From the NCBI GenBank assembly GCA_017643025.1, contig JAEPOG010000005.1, forward strand, positions 310,001-374,000: DNA of 64,000 nucleotides. The letters run 5' to 3'. The DNA is from Rhizobiaceae bacterium (GTDB lineage Bacteria; Pseudomonadota; Alphaproteobacteria; Rhizobiales; Rhizobiaceae). A program made the translations under genes and the position numbers. The notes under the pieces were generated by a model. That model did no database searches. It saw nothing but the letters and a program-made list of their open reading frames with translations, and was not told where the DNA came from. Below are positions 44,583-53,067 of the stretch, piece by piece (positions within the stretch are counted from its first letter, which is position 1; every line of letters starts with the position of its first letter).

Positions 44583-44923
44583 ACGCGGTGACGGTAAACT
44601 GGATCGCCATCGGCGCCGTCGAGGACATCCCGCCCCGCGGCGCGCGCTGCGTCACGACCCCGCAAGGCAGGATCGGCGTGTTCCGGACGGCGGAGGACCA
44701 GGTCTATGCCATCGAGGATCATTGCCCGCATCGCGGCGGGCCGCTGAGCCAGGGCATCGTGCACGGCGCGTCGGTCACCTGCCCGCTGCATAACTGGGTT
44801 ATCTCGCTGGAGACAGGCGAGGCGCAGGGCGCCGATGAGGGCTCGGTGAAAACCATTCCGGTCAAGGTCGAGGATGGGCGGCTCTTCATTGCGATCGAGG
44901 CGCTCGCCACCGAGGCCGTGTAG
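44579..44923 (+). CDS. nirD: Nitrite reductase small subunit (Rieske type)
   Basis: A 114-residue Rieske-fold subunit starting at 44579 (MNAVTVNWIAIGAVEDIPPRGARCV), overlapping the nirB stop. The C-x-H ... C-x2-H pattern is intact: DHCPHRGGPLSQG and VTCPLHNW. So a 2Fe-2S centre is likely present here, unlike many enterobacterial NirD proteins in which the ligands are lost. It is required for NirB activity in NADH-dependent nitrite reduction. Confidence 0.93.
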   Translation: MNAVTVNWIAIGAVEDIPPRGARCVTTPQGRIGVFRTAEDQVYAIEDHCPHRGGPLSQGIVHGASVTCPLHNWVISLETGEAQGADEGSVKTIPVKVEDGRLFIAIEALATEAV

Positions 44924-44929
44924 CCAGTC

Positions 44930-47605
44930 ATGCCATCGGAGGAAGCGCGCGAGGTGAGGACCACCTGCCCCTATTGCGGGGTGGGCTGCGGCGTACTGGC
45001 CAGGGTCGCTCCGGACGGGCAGGTGTCGGTCCGCGGCGACCCCGACCACCCGGCCAATTTCGGCAAGCTTTGCTCAAAGGGCTCGGCGCTCGGCGAGACG
45101 ATGGGGCTCGACGGACGCCTCATTTACCCTGAGATCGCGGGAAAGCGTGCCCGCTGGGACGAAGCGCTGGACCTTGTCGCCAAAAGGTTCACGGAAACGG
45201 TCGCCAAACACGGACCGGATTCGGTCGCCTTCTATGTCTCCGGGCAGATGCTGACAGAGGACTATTACGTCGCCAACAAGCTGATGAAGGGCTTCATCGG
45301 ATCGGCCAACATCGACACCAATTCGCGGCTGTGCATGGCCTCGTCGGTGGCCGGCCATAAACGCGCCTTCGGCGAGGATATCGTTCCCGGCATCTACGAG
45401 GATCTGGAGGAAGCCGACCTCGTCGTATTGACCGGCTCCAACCTCGCCTGGTGCCATCCGATCCTGCATCAGCGCTTGCTGGCGGCGCGCAAGGAACGCG
45501 GCACGAAGATCGTCGTCATCGACCCGCGCCGCACGGCCAGCGCATCGGATTGCGACCTGTATCTGGCGCTGAAGCCGGGCACCGACGTTCTTCTGTTCAA
45601 CGGGCTGCTGGCGGCGATCGCCAAGGCCTACGCCATCGACCACGATTTCGTCGCCCGGCACACCTCAGGCTTTCCCGCCGCACTTTCAGAAGCCATGGCG
45701 GATGCGCCGTCGCCGGCTGCTGTTGCCGACGAATGCGGGCTGGATGAAATCGATTTGCGCCGCTTTTACGATTGGTTCGTAAGGACGGAGCGCACGGTCA
45801 CCGTCTACAGCCAGGGCGTGAACCAGTCCTCCCGCGGCACCGACAAGGTCAACGCCATCATCAACTGCCATCTGGCGACGGGGCGCATCGGCCAGCCGGG
45901 CATGGGACCATTCTCCGTCACCGGCCAACCCAACGCCATGGGCGGGCGCGAGGTCGGCGGACTCGCCAACCAGTTGGCCGCGCATATGGGCTTTTCCGGC
46001 GAGGAGACAGACCGCGTCGCCCGCTTCTGGAACGCGCCAGCGATTGCCCGCAAGGAAGGGCTGAAAGCGGTCGACATGTTCCGCGCCGTTGCCGACGGGC
46101 GGATCAAGGCGATCTGGGTCATGGGCACCAACCCAGCTGTATCGATGCCCGATGCCGGCGAGGTGCGCGCCGCGCTGAAAGCGTGCGACTTCGTCGTCGT
46201 TTCCGACATCACCCACACCGACACGACACGCTTTGCCGACGTGCTTCTGCCGGCCGCTGGCTGGGGCGAGAAGGACGGCACGGTGACCAACTCGGAGCGG
46301 CGCATCTCGCGCCAGCGCGCTTTCGTCCCGCCGCCGGGCGAGGCGCGGCCCGATTGGTGGATCGTCACAGAAATTGCGCGGCGCATGGGCTACGGCGCAG
46401 CCTTCGCTTATGCGTCGAACTCCGACATCTTCCGCGAACACGCTGCGCTTTCGGCATTCGAGAACGACGGCGCACGCGTTTTCGATATCGGCGCGCTCGC
46501 CGGTATCAACCAGGATGACTACGCCGCGCTGTCTCCGGCAAATTGGCCGCTGCGAAAGCAATCGCAGACCAAAGGCGGCAGGCTGTTCAGCCAGGGCGGC
46601 TTCTCCACCCCGGATGGACGCGCCCGCTTTGTGGCGGTTCGGCAGCAAGGTCCGGCGCTCGAACCCTCCGCTGACTATCCGCTTGTCCTCAATACCGGCC
46701 GCCTGCGTGACCAGTGGCACACCATGACTCGCACCGGCCGCGTGCCGCGCTTGATGGCCAACGCGCCGGAGCCGCAATGCGGGATCAATCCAGCCGACGC
46801 GGTGTCACTCGCCATCGCTGACGGCGATCTCGTGCGCATCGAAAGCCCCTACGGTTCCGTGCGGGCGGTGGCGCGGCAGACCGACGAACAGCGCCGCGGC
46901 GAGATTTTCCTGCCGATGCACTGGAGCGGCCGTTTCGCCGCCAATGCTGCGGCAGGCTCGCTCTCGAACCCGGCCACCGATCCCATTTCAGGCCAGCCGG
47001 AACTGAAGAACGTTCCGGCCCGGCTGGTGCGCGAGGAAACGGCCTGGGAGGCAGTGCTGCTCACCCGGCGCGATCTGCGCCCGACCGGCTTTGTCCACTG
47101 GAGCCGTCAGGCAATCGAAGGCGGCTGGCGCTACGACCTCACGGGCACCGAAAAGGCCGATCAGGGCATCCTTCTGGCGAAGGGTCTGCTCGACCCGGCC
47201 TCATCGGGCCGAAGGATTGAATACTCCGACCGCCGCGGCCTTTCCTATCGCGCCGGGACGACCGATGGCGCGGGTGCACTGACCGAGGTCCTGTTCGTCG
47301 CCCAGCCTAGCATGCTGCCGGACTGCGAATGGCTGGCGGAAGTGTTCGCTTCCGGCGAGCCTTTAGACGATGCGGCGCGGCGCGGGCTCTTGTCCGGCCG
47401 TGCGCCGCAGGCCCGCGCGCCGATCGGCCGCATCGTCTGCTCCTGCTTCGGCGTCGGCATCAACCAGATCGCTGATGCGGTCGCCGGGGGATGCCGAAGC
47501 GCCGAAGCTGTCGGCGCCGCGCTCGGCGCCGGCACCAATTGCGGCTCCTGCCTCTCGGAAATCAGGGAGATTGTTCGCGCCGGCCAACTGCAGGCCGCGG
47601 AATAG
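44930..47605 (+). CDS. nasA: Assimilatory nitrate reductase, catalytic subunit
   Basis: An 891-residue cytosolic molybdopterin oxidoreductase that reduces nitrate to nitrite. The N-terminal 4Fe-4S ligands are CPYCGVGCGV and the later Cys in LCSKGSALGE. The bis-MGD domains follow: YVSGQMLTEDYYVANKL, LTGSNLAWCHPILHQR, TDVLLFNGLL, VYSQGVNQSSRGTDKVNAIINCHLATGRIG and GTNPAVSMPDAG. The last 60 residues form a BFD-like 2Fe-2S domain (CSCFGVGINQIADAV ... GTNCGSCLSEI), typical of NasA/NarB types that take electrons from a ferredoxin or flavoprotein. There is no signal peptide. It ends the nitrate unit, 3 bp from the converging LysR gene. Confidence 0.94.
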   Translation: MPSEEAREVRTTCPYCGVGCGVLARVAPDGQVSVRGDPDHPANFGKLCSKGSALGETMGLDGRLIYPEIAGKRARWDEALDLVAKRFTETVAKHGPDSVAFYVSGQMLTEDYYVANKLMKGFIGSANIDTNSRLCMASSVAGHKRAFGEDIVPGIYEDLEEADLVVLTGSNLAWCHPILHQRLLAARKERGTKIVVIDPRRTASASDCDLYLALKPGTDVLLFNGLLAAIAKAYAIDHDFVARHTSGFPAALSEAMADAPSPAAVADECGLDEIDLRRFYDWFVRTERTVTVYSQGVNQSSRGTDKVNAIINCHLATGRIGQPGMGPFSVTGQPNAMGGREVGGLANQLAAHMGFSGEETDRVARFWNAPAIARKEGLKAVDMFRAVADGRIKAIWVMGTNPAVSMPDAGEVRAALKACDFVVVSDITHTDTTRFADVLLPAAGWGEKDGTVTNSERRISRQRAFVPPPGEARPDWWIVTEIARRMGYGAAFAYASNSDIFREHAALSAFENDGARVFDIGALAGINQDDYAALSPANWPLRKQSQTKGGRLFSQGGFSTPDGRARFVAVRQQGPALEPSADYPLVLNTGRLRDQWHTMTRTGRVPRLMANAPEPQCGINPADAVSLAIADGDLVRIESPYGSVRAVARQTDEQRRGEIFLPMHWSGRFAANAAAGSLSNPATDPISGQPELKNVPARLVREETAWEAVLLTRRDLRPTGFVHWSRQAIEGGWRYDLTGTEKADQGILLAKGLLDPASSGRRIEYSDRRGLSYRAGTTDGAGALTEVLFVAQPSMLPDCEWLAEVFASGEPLDDAARRGLLSGRAPQARAPIGRIVCSCFGVGINQIADAVAGGCRSAEAVGAALGAGTNCGSCLSEIREIVRAGQLQAAE

Positions 47606-47608
47606 ATA

Positions 47609-48541
47609 TTACTCGGCAGCGATTGACCGCTCGCCTCGCTCCTCGGCGATCACCTCGTTCAGCACGCCGACGAAAAGCCGGCAGGCCGGCGACAGTGATC
47701 GTCCCTTCTTGGTGATGAGGGCGAGCACACGCGTCACCTCGGGTTCGACCAGCGGCCGCGTGATCAAGCCCGTATCCACCTGAAGGCGCGCCAATGCGGC
47801 GGGCAATATCGTTACGCCCAGCCCGCTCGCCGCCATCCATGCCGCTGTGAACAGGAAGCCCACCTCGTGCACGATGCGTGGTTCGAAGCCCATCTTGCCG
47901 GCAGTGGCTTCAAGCAGCTGCCGCACGCCGTAGCCGTAACGGAAGGCGATGACCGGGACATCCCTGAGATCGGTCCAGCGGACCTGTTCGAGGGCCGCGA
48001 ACGGGTGGTCTCGCGCGCAGACGATGACCATGCGGTCTTCGAGTATCGGCTCGCTGTCGAACTCCGCCGCCGCGTGCGGCGGCACGCCGATGCCGAGTTC
48101 GACGCGCTCCGACGAAATCAGCGGCAGGAACTGGTTTGGCGCGCAATCGTCGAGCACGAACTCGATATTCGTGTAGCGCCGGCTGAAGCGCCGCGCCGTT
48201 TCGGGCAGAACGGTCATAGCCGTGCCCGGCGTCGCGGCGAGCCGCACCCGACCGCGGCTTCCCTCTGACAGGTCGCGGAAGTTGCTGCCAAGCGTCGCGA
48301 CATCTTGGAGAATGCGTTCTGCAATGCCGAAGGCTTCCTCGGCCGCCGCAGTAGGAGCGAGCGAGCGAGTCGTGCGGTCGAAGAGCCGCGTGTTCAGCGT
48401 TTCCTCGACCTGGCGGATCAGCACGCTGACGGCCGATTGGGTGACCCCAAGTTCCTCGGCGGCGGCGGACAGCTTGCCCAGCCGGTAGACCGAGGCGAAT
48501 GCCCGTAGCTGCTTGAGGGTTAGTTGGCTTTCGATCTGCAC
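47609..48541 (-). CDS. LysR family transcriptional regulator
   Basis: A 310-residue LTTR. The N-terminal winged HTH is LTLKQLRAFASVYRLGKLSAAAEELGVTQSAVSVLIRQVEETLNTRLFDRTTRSL. The remainder is the two-lobed effector-binding domain. It is divergent from the TAXI/TRAP operon across 127 bp and therefore probably activates it in response to the transported substrate or a derivative. Confidence 0.92.
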   Translation of the reverse strand: MQIESQLTLKQLRAFASVYRLGKLSAAAEELGVTQSAVSVLIRQVEETLNTRLFDRTTRSLAPTAAAEEAFGIAERILQDVATLGSNFRDLSEGSRGRVRLAATPGTAMTVLPETARRFSRRYTNIEFVLDDCAPNQFLPLISSERVELGIGVPPHAAAEFDSEPILEDRMVIVCARDHPFAALEQVRWTDLRDVPVIAFRYGYGVRQLLEATAGKMGFEPRIVHEVGFLFTAAWMAASGLGVTILPAALARLQVDTGLITRPLVEPEVTRVLALITKKGRSLSPACRLFVGVLNEVIAEERGERSIAAE

Positions 48542-48554
48542 TTAAAGTCGCTTC

Positions 48555-48587
48555 ATGAATGATCAGGAATTTTTCGATTTTATTCAT
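48555..48587. promoter_or_regulatory. Candidate LysR operator
   Basis: The divergent LysR-TAXI intergenic region has paired ATGAAT (48555-48560) and ATTCAT (48582-48587) half-sites in an AT-rich stretch just upstream of the LysR start. They are symmetrical, but the 21-bp spacing is longer than a single LTTR T-N11-A box. Confidence 0.3.
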
Positions 48588-48668
48588 AATCGACATCCTC
48601 TTCAATGACAGCCGTGCAAACGATCCGCTCGGCCGTGGGAGCCATGCGGACTGCAAGGGAGGATTGTC

Positions 48669-49664
48669 ATGAACTGGCGTCGTTACGCCGCAATGGCCAC
48701 CGTTGGGGCCGTTGCACTTTTCGCGAATTCCGCAATGTCGGCCGACCGCTATACGCTCGGCACCAACCCGCAAGGCACCATCTACTATACGATCGGCGGC
48801 GGCATCGCCGCGGCCCTGCAGGAAAAGCTGGGTGCGCAGGTTACCGTGCAGCCATACACCGGTTCATCCGTCTACCTGCCGCTGATTTCGGCCGGCGAGG
48901 TCACGATGGGCCTCAATTCGAGCCTCGACCTCGGCGGCGCGAGAAACGGCGAGTTCGGCGAGCCGATGACCGATCTGCGCGTTCTGGCGCGCATCTGGCC
49001 GCTGAATGTGGCGCTGGTTGCCCGCAACGACCTAGGCATCACCAAGGTGTCCGAACTCGGCGGCAAGCGCGTTGTCACTGACCTCAGCGCGCTGAAGGCA
49101 ATGAGCGCCCTGTCGAAGACCATCCTCGAACTCTCCGGCGTCGGCGCCGGCGGCGTCGAACAGGTCACCGTCGCGGGCCTTGGACCCGGTATGGAGCAGC
49201 TGACCGAGAACAGCCTCGACGCCACGCTGATCGCGGTCGGCATTCCGCTCACCCAGCAGGCGCACGCCTCGATCCCCGGCGGCATCCGCTATCTCGACAT
49301 CGACGGCGAGAACGCCACCAGCGAGAAGGCCGACGAGATGTTCACCGGTCTCTACCTCACAACGGTGAACCCGAGCCCGCGCCTTCCCGAAGTCACCGAG
49401 CCGGTGACGGTCTCGGCTTTCGACGTCTATCTCACCGTCGACGCCGACCTGCCCGACGAGGAAGCGACGAAGATCCTGGAGGCTTTCTACGAGAGCCTGC
49501 CACAGCTCAAGCAGGACTATCCGCCGCTTGGCGGGGCCGCGCAGGAGCGTCTGTCCATGCCGTCAAACACCGTGCCGTACCATCCGGCGGCTGTGGAGTT
49601 CTACAAGTCGAAGGGCATGTGGAGCGACCAGAATGCCAGTCGCGACGAGGCGATGCAGAACTAG
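48669..49664 (+). CDS. TAXI-type TRAP transporter solute-binding protein
   Basis: A 331-residue periplasmic binding protein with a signal peptide (MNWRRYAAMATVGAVALFANSAMSA). The mature N-terminus YTLGTNPQGTIYYTIGGGIAAALQEKLGAQVTVQPYTGSSVYLPLISAGEVTMGLNSS is typical of TAXI (TRAP-associated extracytoplasmic immunogenic) proteins. It delivers solute to the membrane protein encoded 25 bp downstream. The ligand is unknown; known TAXI ligands include small carboxylates and amino acids. Confidence 0.92.
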   Translation: MNWRRYAAMATVGAVALFANSAMSADRYTLGTNPQGTIYYTIGGGIAAALQEKLGAQVTVQPYTGSSVYLPLISAGEVTMGLNSSLDLGGARNGEFGEPMTDLRVLARIWPLNVALVARNDLGITKVSELGGKRVVTDLSALKAMSALSKTILELSGVGAGGVEQVTVAGLGPGMEQLTENSLDATLIAVGIPLTQQAHASIPGGIRYLDIDGENATSEKADEMFTGLYLTTVNPSPRLPEVTEPVTVSAFDVYLTVDADLPDEEATKILEAFYESLPQLKQDYPPLGGAAQERLSMPSNTVPYHPAAVEFYKSKGMWSDQNASRDEAMQN

Positions 49665-49689
49665 GCTTCGGCTCGCCTGAGAACGAACG

Positions 49690-51585
49690 ATGAAGGCCAA
49701 TCACCTGGCGGTGCCGATCACACTGATCGGCATCCTCTGGCTGCTCGATGTGCCGCGCAGGCTCGGCTACGTCGTCATCACCGAGCAATATCTCGCGCTG
49801 ATGATCGGCTTGGCCGTGCTGGTTGGCCTCGTCGTCGCACCGCTCAAGGGGCGGTGGCACGTGCTGGACTGGCTGCTGGGACCGGCGGCGCTCGCCTCAT
49901 GGCTGTGGCTTGCCTGGAACTACGAGCCCTGGCTGCTCGATCCCGTCAACCGGGGGCCTGAGAAATGGGTGCCGGCGCTCATCGCGATCGCCGGCACGGT
50001 TGAAGCAACGCGGCGCCACTGCGGCGGCGTGCTAGCCGCACTGGCGCTGGCCTTCATCGCTTACGGTTTCCTTGGAGCCTGGGCGCCGGGCATATTCGAG
50101 GCGGCCAGCATCGCGCCGGCGCGCTTCCTGCTCTACCTCTACTCCGACACCAACGGCATCGTCGGTCTGGTGCTCGGCGTCGGCGCCACGCAGATCCTCG
50201 GCTTCATCGTTTTCGGCGCGGTGCTCAACGCGGTTGGCGGCAGCCGCATTCTGACCGACTTGGCAATGGCGGCGATGGGCCACCGCCGCGGCGGACCTGC
50301 CAAGGTCGCAATACTCGCGTCTAGCCTGTTCGGTACCTTGTCGGGCTCGACGGTCGCCAATGTGATGAGCACCGGCGTCGTCACCATTCCGATGATGAAG
50401 CGATCCGGCTTTCCGGCGCGCCACGCCGCGGCGATCGAGGCCGTCGCCTCCAATGGCGGGCAGATCGCGCCGCCTGTCATGGGCGCCACGGCTTTCGTTA
50501 TCGCCGAGTTCTTGCAGGTGTCCTACGCCGACGTCGTGCTGGCCGCCCTGCTGCCGGCGCTCGCCTACTACCTGATGCTCTATCTGCAGGTGGATCGCTA
50601 CGCGGCCGTCCATGGCCTCGTTGGCGCGCCGCGAAACGAACTGCCGCCCATCATCGGCAGCCTCGCCAAGGCGTGGCCGCTGCTCTTTCCGCTTGGCGTG
50701 CTGATCTGGTTCCTGTTCGGACTGGGATATGCGCCAGGCAAGGCGGCGCTCTATTCTGCCTTCGTCTCCTACGCGCTGCATCTCGTCACACAGCCGCGCC
50801 ACGCGCTTAGCCTGTCGCTGCTCGACGACATCACCCGCAACGCCGGCACGATTCTGATCCCGGTGCTGCTGGTGTGCGGTGTCGCCGGCATCATCATCGG
50901 CACGATCAATATCACCGGGCTGGGCTTCGCGCTCACGCTGGCGCTGGGCAGCATCGCCGAGCTTGGCGGCGTGCTGCCGCTGCTTGCCGTCACCGCGCTT
51001 ATTGCCGTGGTACTCGGTGTCGGCATGCCGACGACCGGCGTCTATGTCGTCGTGTCGGTTCTGCTCGCCCCGGCGCTGGTCAAGGCCGGCATCGGCCAGA
51101 TGTCGGCGCATCTTTTCATCTTCTATTTCGGCCTGCTTTCGATGCTGACGCCGCCGGTGGCGATCGCCTCCTATGCCGCGGCGTCGCTGGCCGAGAGCGA
51201 CATGTGGCGCACCGGCATCAGCGGCATGCGGCTCGCCATCGTCGCCTACCTCATTCCCTTCGTTTTCGCTTTCAATCCGGCGCTGCTGCTCGAGGGCACG
51301 TGGCTCGAGATCGGCGTCTCGTGCCTGAGCGTCACGGTCGCCGGCGTCATGCTTGCCGAAGTGCTGGCGTGGAATGGTGCCTATGGCGGCGGCTGGCGGC
51401 GCTGGCTCGCAGCGGCCGCCGCGCTCGTCGTCGGAGCCAGCAGCGCGATCTTCGAACCCGGCGGCGGCCTGGTTATCGCGACAACACTCGCAGGCGCCGC
51501 AATCGTTTTCGCAACCCGCAAATTCGCGGCAGGCGCGGCATCGCCGCGCCAAACTCTCCTCAATGAAAAGAAGGCTCAGCCATGA
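49690..51585 (+). CDS. TRAP transporter fused membrane subunit
   Basis: A 631-residue inner-membrane protein with an N-terminal 4-helix small-subunit part fused to a 12-segment large subunit (DctM type). Key large-subunit segments are AILASSLFGTLSGSTVANVMSTGVVTIPMMKRSGFPARHAAAIEAVASNGGQIAPPVMGATAFVIAEFL and VLGVGMPTTGVYVVVSVLLAPALVKAGI. Fused TRAP permeases usually pair with TAXI binding proteins, as here. It overlaps the amidohydrolase start by 4 bp (ATGA), so the three genes form one operon. Confidence 0.93.
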   Translation: MKANHLAVPITLIGILWLLDVPRRLGYVVITEQYLALMIGLAVLVGLVVAPLKGRWHVLDWLLGPAALASWLWLAWNYEPWLLDPVNRGPEKWVPALIAIAGTVEATRRHCGGVLAALALAFIAYGFLGAWAPGIFEAASIAPARFLLYLYSDTNGIVGLVLGVGATQILGFIVFGAVLNAVGGSRILTDLAMAAMGHRRGGPAKVAILASSLFGTLSGSTVANVMSTGVVTIPMMKRSGFPARHAAAIEAVASNGGQIAPPVMGATAFVIAEFLQVSYADVVLAALLPALAYYLMLYLQVDRYAAVHGLVGAPRNELPPIIGSLAKAWPLLFPLGVLIWFLFGLGYAPGKAALYSAFVSYALHLVTQPRHALSLSLLDDITRNAGTILIPVLLVCGVAGIIIGTINITGLGFALTLALGSIAELGGVLPLLAVTALIAVVLGVGMPTTGVYVVVSVLLAPALVKAGIGQMSAHLFIFYFGLLSMLTPPVAIASYAAASLAESDMWRTGISGMRLAIVAYLIPFVFAFNPALLLEGTWLEIGVSCLSVTVAGVMLAEVLAWNGAYGGGWRRWLAAAAALVVGASSAIFEPGGGLVIATTLAGAAIVFATRKFAAGAASPRQTLLNEKKAQP

Positions 51586-52631
51586 ACCAGAAGAACCCCA
51601 ACCCGCCTTACAAGCGCATCGCCACGGAGGAGGCCTGGGCTCCGGAGGAGATGATCAAGCTCTACCGCAAGGAGATTCAGGAGAAGACGATTGGCGACCC
51701 CGGCTTCCAGAGCCTCTGGGGTTTCTTCTCCGGCGATTCCGAAAAGGCGAAGGCGCACAACCGCCGCATCCAGGACCTCGATGGCGAACGCCTTAGGGAT
51801 ATGGACGATTCCGGCATCGACATTGCAGTGCTGGGGCTGACCTCGCCTGGCGTGCAGATATTCGATCCTGCCACTGCTTCCTCGCTGGCGATCCGCTTCA
51901 ACGACGAACTCGCCGAGGGCATCGCGCGCCATCCTGACCGCTATGTCGGCCTAGCGGCATTTTCGCCGCTCGATCCGGCCAACGCGGCGAAGGAGCTTGA
52001 GCGCGGCGTGAAGAAGCTCGGCCTGCGCGGCGGTATTTTCAATTCGCACACCCTCGGCACCTATCTCGACGACGAACAGTACTGGGAAATCTTCGAGGCG
52101 GCCGAGGCGCTTGACGTGCCGATCTATCTGCACCCGCAGACGCCGCCCGCAAACATGATCGACCCGTTCCTGAAGCGTGGCCTCGACGCCGCCGTCTACG
52201 GCTTCGCCTGCGAGACCGGACTGCACGCCTTGCGGCTTGTCGTCGCCGGCCTCTTCGACCGTTTCCCGAATCTGCAGATCATGCTGGGCCATTGCGGCGA
52301 GGCGCTGCCCTACTGGCTGTCGCGCATCGACTTCATGCACGGCCATATCTCGGTGTCGAAGCGCTATCCGCATGTGCATCCGTTGAAGCGCAAGGCGAGC
52401 GACTACCTCAAGGAGAACTTCTACTACACGTCCTCCGGCGTCGGCTGGGCGCCGCCGGTGATGTTCATCCGCGACGTGATCGGGGCCGACCGGATGATGT
52501 ACGCCATGGATTACCCGTGGCAGTTCCAGCCAAGTGAGGTCGGCGAGCTTGAGCAGATGCCGATCGGCGAAGCCGGGCTGAAGCAGTTTTTCGAGGACAA
52601 CGCCCGGAAGGTGTTCAAGATTCACGAGTAA
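51582..52631 (+). CDS. Amidohydrolase-2 family protein, aromatic-acid decarboxylase-like
   Basis: A 349-residue metal-dependent TIM-barrel enzyme. Likely metal/catalytic residues are Glu16 (IATEEAWA), His184 (YLHPQTPP), His237 (LGHCGEALPYW) and Asp310 (MMYAMDYPW). This set and spacing resemble the ACMSD/gamma-resorcylate/5-carboxyvanillate decarboxylase group. The N-terminal motif is EEA rather than the EEH of gamma-resorcylate decarboxylases. It is translationally coupled to the TRAP permease, so its substrate is probably what the transporter imports, perhaps an aromatic or related carboxylate. Decarboxylation rather than hydrolysis is inferred. Confidence 0.82.
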   Translation: MNQKNPNPPYKRIATEEAWAPEEMIKLYRKEIQEKTIGDPGFQSLWGFFSGDSEKAKAHNRRIQDLDGERLRDMDDSGIDIAVLGLTSPGVQIFDPATASSLAIRFNDELAEGIARHPDRYVGLAAFSPLDPANAAKELERGVKKLGLRGGIFNSHTLGTYLDDEQYWEIFEAAEALDVPIYLHPQTPPANMIDPFLKRGLDAAVYGFACETGLHALRLVVAGLFDRFPNLQIMLGHCGEALPYWLSRIDFMHGHISVSKRYPHVHPLKRKASDYLKENFYYTSSGVGWAPPVMFIRDVIGADRMMYAMDYPWQFQPSEVGELEQMPIGEAGLKQFFEDNARKVFKIHE

Positions 52632-52640
52632 CGGCTGGGG

Positions 52641-52697
52641 GACGTCCGGCGCGGTGCGCCAATGGACCTTGCGCGGCGGACCGCCGCGCCGGACGTC
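52641..52697 (+). terminator. Large inverted repeat after the TAXI/TRAP operon
   Basis: A perfect 14-bp inverted repeat (GACGTCCGGCGCGG / CCGCGCCGGACGTC) with a 29-nt loop begins 10 bp after the amidohydrolase stop. No T-run follows. It would form a very stable 3' RNA structure, probably a transcript end or stabiliser. Confidence 0.5.
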
Positions 52698-53067
52698 GAC
52701 GCCGGGGAGCGACGGGACGATCCTCGCCGGACTTGCCTTCTAACCAGATTTGCTTTGCCGTCGGGCAGTGTGAACTCGCTGAGTGACGCTGAATGAAGCT
52801 TTTATCATGGTCGTGAGAGTCATCCGGGACGACATGCTTATTTGATTATGCAAAACGACATGGAATGAGCTTTAAATATGCAGAAGAGCATAATGGGATA
52901 TGTAATTTGTATGTAAGGTAGTCCGTTCCGTTGCATTGAAAGAGACTGTTGCCAAGAAGTTACATATTTACCAATTGTGCTATTGGCCGCCATGCACTAA
53001 GAATCCATGATGACTTCCGGTAACTTATGCCCTAGCAATGCCCGCGAGGGTCGTATTGGGTGCTGGG
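52698..53067. other. Intergenic region, probable promoter of the secretion operon
   Basis: About 370 bp without a supported gene. From about 52785 to 53000 the sequence is clearly AT-richer than its surroundings (TTTATCATGG, TTATTTGATTATGC, GCTTTAAATATGC, GTAATTTGTATGTAAGG, GTTACATATTTACC). It is therefore a good candidate for the promoter and regulatory region of the TolC-LapB-LapC-like operon. No clear CtrA, sigma-54 or palindromic operator was identified. Confidence 0.45.
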
